The position numbers were made by a program, and so were the translations under genes. The notes below the pieces were generated by a model. The model saw only the letters and a list, made by a program, of their open reading frames with translations. It had not been told where the DNA came from and did not search any database. DNA of 64,000 nucleotides, taken from RECM01 sp047921215 (GTDB taxonomy: Bacteria > Bacteroidota > Rhodothermia > Balneolales > Cyclonatronaceae). Positions 53,233-61,321 of this stretch are shown here, in pieces. The number at the start of each line of letters is the position of its first letter. The stretch's first letter is position 1. The stretch covers positions 1 through 64,000 of the forward strand of contig JBLRWO010000024.1 of assembly GCA_047921215.1 (NCBI GenBank), in the 5' to 3' direction.

Positions 53233-54414
53233 ATGAGCCAACCCGCAATTATTATCGCCTTCGGCGGTGTTTCGCCGGAACATGAAGTTTCTGTTATCAC
53301 CGCCATGCAGGCGGCCGCAGCACTCAGAGAAAAACCGTACCGCCTGGTCCCCCTGTACATCACAAAACAGGGATCCTGGTTTACCGGTCCGGAGCTGCTT
53401 GAACTGGAAACTTATAAAGAGTTCAAATCACTTGAATCGAAAGCAAAACCCTGCCTTTTATCCATCGATGAACACGGGAAGACGATTCTGCTAAGTGGTA
53501 CTGGCGGACTTTTCAAAAAACCCGAGTCCATCCCGGTCAAAGCGGTACTTACCGCATTTCACGGGAGCGAGGGGGAAAACGGGAGTTTCCAGGGGCTCTG
53601 CGAACAGTACAACATCCCCTACACAGGCTGTGGGGTTACATCCTCCGCCCTTGGTATGGACAAACGCCTTGCCAAACGGATCTGCAGATCGGAGGGAATA
53701 CCGGTTGTTGATGATGTCTGGGTTACGGAATCCGGCTGGACGGCCAATTCCGGCACCATCATCAGTGAGATCGAAAAACTGAATTACCCGGTATTTGTGA
53801 AACCGGTGCACCTCGGCAGCAGTATAGGCGTGATGAAAGCAGGCGACAGGCAGAGCCTGCGGGAGGCGGTCGAAACGGCGTTCCGGTACGATCCGCACCT
53901 TATTGTCGAAAAAGCGGTGAGCCCCCTGATGGAGATAAACTGCTCGGTACTGGGCGACGGCGCCGATGCGGAAGCCAGCGTATGTGAGCAGCCGCTCAGC
54001 CGCGATGAACTGCTCTCATTTGAAGACAAGTACCTGGGTGATGCCGGCAAGGGCATGGCATCTGCCACCCGGCTCATACCGGCCCCGATCAGTGAGGAAC
54101 TAACCAGCGCCATCCGCGAAACGTCACTGTCTGTTTTCAGGCTGCTCGACTGTTCCGGACTTGTGCGGCTCGATTTTCTGGTCAACAAAGAGAATGGGAC
54201 CTTCTATTTTAACGAGATCAACACCATTCCTGGGTCGTTCAGCTTCTATTTGTGGGACAAGTCCGGGCATACATTTCCGGGCATCCTCGACAGGATGATT
54301 CAGATAGCAGAAGACCGTCACCGGACAAAAAACGGCAGGGTTCGCTCATATGAAACCAACCTGTTAAGCACCAAAGCTGCCAGTGGGTTAAAGGGCCTGA
54401 AAGGAAAAGGCTGA
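53233..54414 (+). CDS. ddl: D-alanine--D-alanine ligase
   Basis: Cytoplasmic ATP-grasp enzyme that makes D-Ala-D-Ala for peptidoglycan. 393 residues. Motifs: IIAFGGVSPEHEVSVITAMQAA, VLTAFHGSEGENGSFQGLCEQYNIPYTGCGV, MDKRLAKRI, PVFVKPVHLGSSIGVMKAG (ATP grasp), and the metal-binding LVRLDFLVNKENGTFYFNEINTIPG. The C-terminus is about 30 residues longer than in typical Ddl and ends in a basic tail of unknown use. Confidence 0.94.
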   Translation: MSQPAIIIAFGGVSPEHEVSVITAMQAAAALREKPYRLVPLYITKQGSWFTGPELLELETYKEFKSLESKAKPCLLSIDEHGKTILLSGTGGLFKKPESIPVKAVLTAFHGSEGENGSFQGLCEQYNIPYTGCGVTSSALGMDKRLAKRICRSEGIPVVDDVWVTESGWTANSGTIISEIEKLNYPVFVKPVHLGSSIGVMKAGDRQSLREAVETAFRYDPHLIVEKAVSPLMEINCSVLGDGADAEASVCEQPLSRDELLSFEDKYLGDAGKGMASATRLIPAPISEELTSAIRETSLSVFRLLDCSGLVRLDFLVNKENGTFYFNEINTIPGSFSFYLWDKSGHTFPGILDRMIQIAEDRHRTKNGRVRSYETNLLSTKAASGLKGLKGKG

Positions 54415-54550
54415 TCCATCAAAATTTTTTTCCCCTTTTTACTGTTATAGTAGTGCCTGCTAATTAAAAAAATGATTTACAACGAAAATCCATCTGATCC
54501 ATCTGCGGGTCCATTATTGAACATAAACCTACAACCCGGTCACCAATACT

Positions 54551-56071
54551 ATGCGGATTAGCACATCCCCAATCATACTTCTCACTCTGATGCTTCTTGC
54601 CTCATGCGGGCGATCTACTGAAACCGTTGTCATCCGCAGTGATCCGGCTGCCATGGCCGAACCTTCACCGGAAAGAATCCGGGATGTTCAGGAAACCACT
54701 GTAACCGACCGGCTTCATTTCCGCTATGGCGAATGGCAGAAGATCTCAAGCCTCGATCCGTTGTTTGCCGATAACAATGCATCTCTCCGGGCTGTTCAGC
54801 TCATCTTTGAAGGCCTGGTCCGCTTTGATGAGCAGGGCAACATCATGCCTGCACATGCCCGCAGGTGGCAGGCCGACAATGACTCACTTGCCTGGACTTT
54901 TTCCCTGAACCGGAACCGTTTTTTCCATGATGATGAATCGTTTATAACTGGCCAGGGCCGGCGCGTAACGGCCGGCGACTTCAAACGCAGCTTTGAGCGG
55001 ATGGCTTCACCGGATGTACCGGGCCATGCATCAGATCTTTTCAGGGAGGTCATCTACGGGTTCGATGCCTACTACCATGAGCAGCGGAATCTGAACCCCG
55101 GCAAAACGGTGAACTATACCCAGGTTGAGGGGATTATTGCCCAGAACGACTCAACGCTCAGAATTGAGCTGAACCGGAAAGATCCACAGTTCCTCCAGCG
55201 CCTGGCATCACCCTATGCGGTTGTCTATCCCATGGAGGCCGTGCGCCACCACGGTGCCCTGCACAGGAACCCGGTGGGATCCGGTCCTTTCAGCCTCAGT
55301 TCTGTTACCGGCGATTCCCTGTTTGTTTTGAACAGATATAACGGCTATCCGGGCTCAACAGCGAACGGTATAAACCGGATTGAGATCCATTCCATTGGTG
55401 ATGAATCGCGGGTATTAAGAGCGTTTGCATCGGGCAGGATTGACCTTGTACCCGACCTGGGGCCCCTTCTGTTGCAGCGCTTTGTAGATGAGAACGGTGA
55501 TCTGGAATCCGGTTCCAACGATCAGTACCATTTAACCAATCACGGTAAAAAAACGTATGAAATTGCCTACAACCCGTCAAATCGTTTCGCAATAACCAGG
55601 GAGCAGGCCGGGTCTTTACTGCAGAACGCCATGGATAATGCCCTTTTGGACACACTGCGTATTCCCATGCTGGAAATCGGTTCTGATCTGGCTGACTCTG
55701 GCAGTGATGGATTCGAAACCATACGTCAACGGTTTCCCGAATCCGTATCCCGAAGAAACCTGCTGCTCATAAATTATCCAGGATATGAATCGGGATACCT
55801 GGTTAACGCCATCGCAGATAATCTGAGAAACCGGAATGTCAATATCAGAACCATCAATACCCGGGCTTCCGGTATCGATCTGCTCCTGTTCACCAGACAG
55901 TCAGATATGACTCCCGATGGAACAGTGACCTTCCCGGATGCTCACACACTGATCAGTATCTCCATACCTCGCTTTTCAGCAACCCTGAAAAACATCAGTG
56001 GAGTTGAGTTCAATAACTATGGCTGGTGGATGAATTTGAACCGGCTGAGTCGCACGGCATCTCAATCCTGA
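54551..56071 (+). CDS. Peptide-type ABC transporter substrate-binding lipoprotein
   Basis: 506 residues. A lipoprotein signal (IILLTLMLLASC, Cys19) is followed by a family 5 solute-binding protein (SBP_bac_5): LDPLFADNNASLRAVQLIFEGLVRFDEQGNIMPAHARRW, WTFSLNRNRFFHDDESF, RVTAGDFKRSFERM, VYPMEAVRHHGALHRNPVGSGPF. It would capture oligopeptides or similar ligands in the periplasm. No permease or ATPase gene is adjacent, so its partners lie elsewhere. Stand-alone gene. Confidence 0.9.
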   Translation: MRISTSPIILLTLMLLASCGRSTETVVIRSDPAAMAEPSPERIRDVQETTVTDRLHFRYGEWQKISSLDPLFADNNASLRAVQLIFEGLVRFDEQGNIMPAHARRWQADNDSLAWTFSLNRNRFFHDDESFITGQGRRVTAGDFKRSFERMASPDVPGHASDLFREVIYGFDAYYHEQRNLNPGKTVNYTQVEGIIAQNDSTLRIELNRKDPQFLQRLASPYAVVYPMEAVRHHGALHRNPVGSGPFSLSSVTGDSLFVLNRYNGYPGSTANGINRIEIHSIGDESRVLRAFASGRIDLVPDLGPLLLQRFVDENGDLESGSNDQYHLTNHGKKTYEIAYNPSNRFAITREQAGSLLQNAMDNALLDTLRIPMLEIGSDLADSGSDGFETIRQRFPESVSRRNLLLINYPGYESGYLVNAIADNLRNRNVNIRTINTRASGIDLLLFTRQSDMTPDGTVTFPDAHTLISISIPRFSATLKNISGVEFNNYGWWMNLNRLSRTASQS

Positions 56072-56134
56072 ACAGGTTTTTTGCGGGTCGGGTTTGGCAT
56101 GTCAGCCTATACGGAAACATAAATACTGAATGAC

Positions 56135-56872
56135 ATGAAAAAAACCGCAATTGTAACCGGTGCCGCAAACGGTATCGGACGCGCTGTGGCAACGGCCTTT
56201 GCAACGAACGGCTATGATGTCATAATAGCCGATATTGATACCGATAACGGAAAAAAACTGCAGGATCAGCTGCTGAACGACGGGAATGAAGCCCTCTTTG
56301 TGGAATGCGATATCTCCGATCCGCGATCGGTTACCGAACTGGTGAAATCAACCGTTATCCGGTACGGACGTATCGATGTTGTGATCAACAATGCCGGTGT
56401 TTCCGAATTTATTGATCCTCACAAACTTACCGTGACCGACTGGGACCGTGTTTTGAACACCAATCTCCGCGGTCCGTTTCTTCTGACGCGTGAAGCAGCC
56501 CCCGTCATGAAAAAGAACAGCGGCGGAGCTGTTGTCAATATCGCCTCAACCCGGGCCCTGATGTCGGAGAAAAACGCCGAAGCCTATGCCGCGTCCAAAG
56601 GCGGGTTGCTGGCCCTCACGCACGCCATGGCCATGTCGTATGCCGATGATCAGATCAGGGTGAATTGCATCAGCCCGGGCTGGATCCACACCGGCGACTA
56701 CAGCAAACTCCGCGATGTGGACCACAGCCAGCACCCCTCGCGCCGGGTCGGTAAACCGGGCGATATTGCCCGGGCCTGCCTGTTCCTTACCCATCCCGAC
56801 AACAGCTTCATCAACGGCGAAAACCTGGTGATCGACGGCGGAATGACCCGTAAGATGATCTACGAGGAGTGA
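56135..56872 (+). CDS. SDR-family oxidoreductase
   Basis: 245 residues, classical short-chain dehydrogenase/reductase. Cofactor motif TGAANGIGRAVA (8-19), structural NNAG, catalytic Ser in IASTRAL, and YAASKGG with Tyr and Lys of the catalytic triad. C-terminal ISPGWIHTGDYSKL and FINGENLVIDGGMTRKM complete the FabG-like pattern. NAD(P)H specificity and substrate unknown. The Asp in IIADID after strand 2 favours NAD(H). Confidence 0.92.
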   Translation: MKKTAIVTGAANGIGRAVATAFATNGYDVIIADIDTDNGKKLQDQLLNDGNEALFVECDISDPRSVTELVKSTVIRYGRIDVVINNAGVSEFIDPHKLTVTDWDRVLNTNLRGPFLLTREAAPVMKKNSGGAVVNIASTRALMSEKNAEAYAASKGGLLALTHAMAMSYADDQIRVNCISPGWIHTGDYSKLRDVDHSQHPSRRVGKPGDIARACLFLTHPDNSFINGENLVIDGGMTRKMIYEE

Positions 56873-56926
56873 ACCAGTGTCCTGTTCCCGGCGGTTTCGC
56901 CACCCGGGTTCCGGCCGGCACCTGGC

Positions 56927-57085
56927 ATGGCCATGCACTAGCTGGCCGACCGGGTCGGGGTAATGCGGCAGACCATCAACGCCATCGAGGCGGCGAAGTA
57001 CCCGCCCCCGCTCGAGCTGGCGTTCAGGATCGCAGGGGTGTTCGATGTGCCGGTAACGGAGGTTTTTCAGTACGGGCCGGCGTGA
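56927..57085 (+). pseudogene. Remnant of a small XRE-type regulator
   Basis: The frame reads MAMH, stop TAG (56939-56941), then LADRVGVMRQTINAIEAAKYPPPLELAFRIAGVFDVPVTEVFQYGPA and stop at 57083-57085. This is the recognition-helix half of small XRE/Cro regulators of the YozG type. The first helix (KELREEKGLTQ in relatives) is missing upstream and the helix-2 start is cut by the stop. The surrounding DNA is unusually GC-rich. A minimal frame could begin at ATG 56963, but it would not form a complete helix-turn-helix. Confidence 0.7.
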
Positions 57086-57139
57086 GGGGGGTACACCTGC
57101 TCCCGTTGTCTGGTGATGCCCCTCACAAGGCGCATGATA

Positions 57140-57971
57140 CTATTTGACCAGCAGCATTTTTCCGGTTACAACACCCGCAGAAGTTGTAAGCCGGTACAGG
57201 TACACACCGCTGGCAAGGCGACCGGCATCGAAGACGGCCGAATGAGTACCCTGCGCATGCTGACCCGCAGCCAGGGTAGCCACCCTCTGCCCCTGAATAT
57301 TGTACACACGCAGGCTTGCCTCGCCTGCCTCAGGCAGGGTATAACGCAGGGTGGTTACCGGATTGAAGGGATTGGGATGATTCGAAACCTGCAACGCCGT
57401 ATGGCCGGTTTCAATCGCAAGGGATGGCTCCTGGCCGCTTTCTGCAAACCGCGCGCCGTAAAAATCGGCCAGACCGCTCAACTGGCCGCTGCCCGCCTCC
57501 TCGCATTCCAGTTCCTCAAGCAGGGCGATCATCGCCCGGGCCTGGCCGGCATCCTGCAAGCCCAGCAAATAACTGTAAAACATGCGCCGGGCTATGGTCC
57601 GCCGTACACCCGCCGGATAATCCGCTGCATCAAGCAGGGCACGGGCCTCGTTTACCAGATCCCGGTGTTGCCCGGCCCATTGCAACAACTCCATCCGAAC
57701 AACCGGCACCCAGGCTTGCCACTCCGGTGAGTTGATCCGACGGCTCCCCGATCCGGAAAAATGCGGACGGCAAAGCATCGAATGGAAGCCAGTTCGAGTA
57801 GTCGATCCATGATCCACCATCGGCATAGAACCAGGAGGATGAGGGCGGGTCCTGACCCCACCAGTTGCCCGGCACATCCACACCGCTGTTGGTGAATGCG
57901 GCCGCAGCCAGGTAGGCGTTATCATGAATGCTGATGCCGCTAACGCCCCACAGTTTAAGCGGCAAAGCCAT
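57140..57971 (-). pseudogene. Frameshifted 3' fragment of a beta-helix protein with T9SS sorting domain
   Basis: The minus strand reads a beta-helix end (LWGVSGISIHDNAYLAAA, NWWGQDPPSSSWFYADGGSWIDYSNWL) in one frame to about 57750. The sense then moves to another frame that carries the linker (EWQAWVPVVRMELLQWAGQHRDLVNEARALLDAADYP...), a helical stretch and a T9SS type A sorting domain (VSNHPNPFNPVTTLRYTLPEAGEASLRVYNIQGQ ... KMLLVK). No signal peptide exists and an in-frame TAA lies 18 bp upstream of ATG 57971. It is therefore a 5'-truncated, frameshifted remnant of a secreted protein. The GC content is high (68% by eye at 57481-57540). Confidence 0.75.
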
Positions 57972-57985
57972 TACTTGAAATTGTT

Positions 57986-57997
57986 GTTATTTTGCCT
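57986..57997 (+). repeat. Left arm of 12-bp inverted repeat at composition junction
   Basis: GTTATTTTGCCT here is the reverse complement of AGGCAAAATAAC at 61343-61354. Both arms lie where AT-rich DNA meets GC-rich DNA, so they mark the ends of the 3.37-kb AT-rich segment holding the M36-like protease and the beta-propeller lipoprotein. Insertion or inversion by a site-specific process is possible. Chance is not excluded for a 12-bp match. Confidence 0.5.
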
Positions 57998-58021
57998 AAT
58001 TAATTGAGGCTCCAAACAACT

Positions 58022-60253
58022 TTACTTCACAAGCTGCATTTTAAGCTCTCTGGTAAATATTTCACCGGAAAAACCTGTCGCCCGCATCCTTGCTATGTAA
58101 AGACCACTCGATAATTGCGAAGCATCAAATGTAGCTGTGTAACTACCTGCTGATCGGTTTGCTGCCTCAAGTGTGGTTATTTTTCTGCCCATCAAATCAA
58201 AAACTTGTAGCAATACATCAGCTTGCTCTGGAAGATCATAACTGATGGTTGTCGTTGGGTTAAACGGATTGGGGTAATTTTGAGTGAGAGCAAAAGCCTG
58301 AGGTTGCGATTCAATGTTTTCCGAATCTTGTTGTGCAAAAGACCAGCCAATAATGGTAAAATAGTGCGTGTCTTCATTTATATTTGGGTAGGCATCGGTC
58401 ACAACTACACGGACATACTCTCCATTCGGTGACCCGGCAGTATGTGTATATGTTGAGGAATTTGTTCCTGTTGCTGTCCAGTTCCAGTTACTCTCATGGC
58501 GGTAATACCATTGGTAATTGTATGGTGGGGTTCCACTGGATACATTAGCAGTGAAAGTATCTGAAGTGCCTTGAAACATATTGGATGGACCGGATATTGA
58601 GACTGATGGTGGTGGTGGAGGCGGGAAAACTGATATAATATCATGATGGGCGAACGAAGCTTCAATATTAGAAAGATTGCTCCCATTATACTCACTATTA
58701 TCCACTAAGTATATATTGTATAGATAATCTTCAAAATTTCTGGCACGAGGCACTACCTGAAGTGCTTTAAATGCTAAGTTATTTGCTATAGTAGTACCTA
58801 CCGCTTGTCGCGTGCGCCACAGTGCTCCACCAATAACCTGGCCATTCCAATGTGCCCCTACCTCTTCATCCCAAGTGAAATTATTATTCAGGGTTCTATT
58901 TACTCCTACATCAGCTGCCAGAACAGGTCTTCCTATTGTAGCGGCAGCAAAATAATCTGAAATACCTTCGTCCATGGCATAAGCTTGTGAATAATAACCA
59001 CTCCCTTGGTGAATCCAGCCACCGTAAATTTTATTTATAACGTTATGGGTGTATTCGTGGGTTACCACGTCTCTTGATCTTGCCCAAGACTGGTTTCCTT
59101 GTGAGCCAAAATAAATGTGTGTACCATCCGCCGCTCCATTTGTCCATGGTCCATCATTGATGTATCCTCTCATTTGATAATCCATGCCGGAATAATTTAA
59201 AGGTGCTCCTTTAAAAAAATCGTGCATTTGGGTAGCGTGCCAATGTACGTTGCTTCCGTCGGAAGCCGTCCAAGTGTAATTATGCTGCCCCGGGAAACCG
59301 CCTGATACATGTGTCACTGGGTTTCCTGAATTGTCAATATCACGAATTTGTATCCATGAGTTTGCAAGATGGAAAGCGATATTATAATATTGATAAGAGA
59401 GATTACCGGTGCTATAGTTTCCATTTTGATTTGATAACACATTCGAAACCGTCTGACCTATAGAATTTGTAACAATTATACGAGAAAATAAACCATTACT
59501 TATTGGCGCGTCACCGGCATTGTCAGCCCAATAACCCCCCATAATGGTACCATGTATGTCATTATCTCGAACATTATTGACCTCATGCAGTATATGCCCG
59601 GTTTGGGCATCTACAAAAAATGTCAAATTTCTAACCGGCTGAATAGAACGAAGGGTGATTTCATAAGTTAAAAAGTAGTTATAATCGGATTGAACATATA
59701 ATGGGAGTATTTTGAGGGCGGGTTCGTAGAGAATTTCCGGGTCTACCTCATCAAATACACTCAATACAATTCGTAACGCTTCATCACCTTGCATACGGGG
59801 AGTCGGAATGTTCCGGATTCCCGGAAATGCCTTGGCTCCAAGGGCAATAATGTAGCCCTCAGGATCGATTGTGTATCCGATTTCAGAATACTTTACCGGT
59901 ATATTACCTACCTTCTGCTTATATTCCACAAACCACCATGAACCATCCGTATCAACTTTGCGTATTTGGACATCACTTTCTTTGATTTTCAACTGTTCGG
60001 AATACGCATTAAATAAATGAAGCCCGATTTCCGATACGGATATACTGTCAAGTGATTCCCTGGTAAAACTATACGATTCTACATGATCACGAATGCCGTG
60101 AATGCGGTTGGCAGTACCGGTTTTCTCATTAATTCTTGCCAAGAGCTCTTTTCCTTCATGATTCACAAAAGGAACCATTTCTTGAGCTAAAGTATCTAAG
60201 CTCAAGAAAAACGCCAACGTCACTAATAGAAATAAACGGTATAAATGTTTCAT
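58022..60253 (-). CDS. Secreted M4/M36-type metalloprotease with PKD-like and T9SS domains
   Basis: 743 residues: signal peptide to about residue 24 (LFLLVTLAFFLSLDTLAQ), an FTP propeptide region (about 60-215), then a zinc metallopeptidase with HEYTH (399-403) and the third ligand Glu429 in MDEGISDYFA, as in M4 and M36 enzymes. A Pro-rich linker leads to an Ig-like/PKD-like domain (VSISGPSNMFQGTSDTFTANV, NYQWYYRHE) and a T9SS type A sorting domain (QNYPNPFNPTTTISYDL ... RELKMQLVK). It is exported and surface-sorted, digesting external proteins. Local DNA is AT-rich (38% GC by eye at 59401-59460), unlike the flanks. Confidence 0.92.
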   Translation of the reverse strand: MKHLYRLFLLVTLAFFLSLDTLAQEMVPFVNHEGKELLARINEKTGTANRIHGIRDHVESYSFTRESLDSISVSEIGLHLFNAYSEQLKIKESDVQIRKVDTDGSWWFVEYKQKVGNIPVKYSEIGYTIDPEGYIIALGAKAFPGIRNIPTPRMQGDEALRIVLSVFDEVDPEILYEPALKILPLYVQSDYNYFLTYEITLRSIQPVRNLTFFVDAQTGHILHEVNNVRDNDIHGTIMGGYWADNAGDAPISNGLFSRIIVTNSIGQTVSNVLSNQNGNYSTGNLSYQYYNIAFHLANSWIQIRDIDNSGNPVTHVSGGFPGQHNYTWTASDGSNVHWHATQMHDFFKGAPLNYSGMDYQMRGYINDGPWTNGAADGTHIYFGSQGNQSWARSRDVVTHEYTHNVINKIYGGWIHQGSGYYSQAYAMDEGISDYFAAATIGRPVLAADVGVNRTLNNNFTWDEEVGAHWNGQVIGGALWRTRQAVGTTIANNLAFKALQVVPRARNFEDYLYNIYLVDNSEYNGSNLSNIEASFAHHDIISVFPPPPPPSVSISGPSNMFQGTSDTFTANVSSGTPPYNYQWYYRHESNWNWTATGTNSSTYTHTAGSPNGEYVRVVVTDAYPNINEDTHYFTIIGWSFAQQDSENIESQPQAFALTQNYPNPFNPTTTISYDLPEQADVLLQVFDLMGRKITTLEAANRSAGSYTATFDASQLSSGLYIARMRATGFSGEIFTRELKMQLVK

Positions 60254-60339
60254 GACTTTACACCTTCTTTGAGTTGTTTGTATTTTGTTAGATACCTATG
60301 GAAGTTTTGTCATTATTGAATTTAATAGTGTTTTCATTT

Positions 60340-61293
60340 TTATTTTCGCCAGCTTGAAACCCAAATCGAGGAATCGGCTGATTCAATTGGAGTTATGTCT
60401 TCGATTGACCGATCATCAATATTGATTATGAAGACTTTGCGCTCTTCATAGTTGATCTCCCATGACACTTGCTGGAATATTAATTTTCTACCACACGGTG
60501 ACCATGCTTGTGCTGTAGGATAATACTGCTCAAATAAAAGCTGCTCTTCACCTGTACCAAGATCCATCAGGTAAAGTTTTCTCTCTTTTGAATAGGCAAC
60601 TTTTGATCCATCCGGAGATATACGACCCCGAGCAGCGCTAAACACTGTGTCAGAGAGAAGCTCAATATACTTCCCGTTCAAATCTGTAAAACCAATTACT
60701 CCAACCGCTGTAGATTCATGAAGATTACTGCCAATGTAATGGATTAATAGTTTATCTTTGTATGGATGCCAATCATCCACATATTCAGTCCAGTTTTTAT
60801 GTGAAACCAGTGACTCTATACCAGATTCTAGCTCCACCAAATAGATATCAAAGATCCCCGAGACTTCTGGTGGTCTCATGCGTGAAAAAGCAATATGATT
60901 ACCATTAGGTGACCAAGTAAGTTTACGTTCTACATCACCCACATATCTAAAAAGTCCTAGCGGTGGATTTGTTAATCGGTATTTCCCACTTCCATCGCTA
61001 TTCATAATATAAACTGCCCTGGCGAACTCATTATAATCACAAGGATTCGCCAGAGCAATAATTGCTATCTTCTTTCCGTCTGGCGACCAGCGTGCATCAA
61101 ATATTGGGAATTTCGAATCGTTTGTAAGCTGCTTTGTATTTGATCCATCTGGCTCCATGCTCCAAAGCTGATTTTCGTAGATAAATAGAATCGGGCCAGC
61201 CTCAAAGATATTTTTACTTGTATCATCTCCATCGAGGATATTACAGGAAGCAACAAGAATAACAAATAGTATGTAGCAAAATAGTCTTTTCAT
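60340..61293 (-). CDS. PD40/TolB-like beta-propeller lipoprotein
   Basis: 317 residues with a lipoprotein signal (LFCYILFVILVASC, Cys17). The body has PD40 repeats: LWSMEPDGSNTKQLT, ARWSPDGKKIAIIAL, IMNSDGSGKYRLTN, LTWSPNGNHIAFSR, RISPDGSKVAYSK, AQAWSPCGRKLIFQQ. Such six-bladed propellers bind proteins or ligands at the periplasmic side of the outer membrane. No catalytic domain. It stands between the two proteases in the AT-rich segment, 28 bp after the subtilase stop and 86 bp before the metalloprotease start, all on the same strand. Confidence 0.88.
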   Translation of the reverse strand: MKRLFCYILFVILVASCNILDGDDTSKNIFEAGPILFIYENQLWSMEPDGSNTKQLTNDSKFPIFDARWSPDGKKIAIIALANPCDYNEFARAVYIMNSDGSGKYRLTNPPLGLFRYVGDVERKLTWSPNGNHIAFSRMRPPEVSGIFDIYLVELESGIESLVSHKNWTEYVDDWHPYKDKLLIHYIGSNLHESTAVGVIGFTDLNGKYIELLSDTVFSAARGRISPDGSKVAYSKERKLYLMDLGTGEEQLLFEQYYPTAQAWSPCGRKLIFQQVSWEINYEERKVFIINIDDRSIEDITPIESADSSIWVSSWRK

Positions 61294-61321
61294 TATTGTT
61301 GATTGAATGTGCTGGTTTAAT

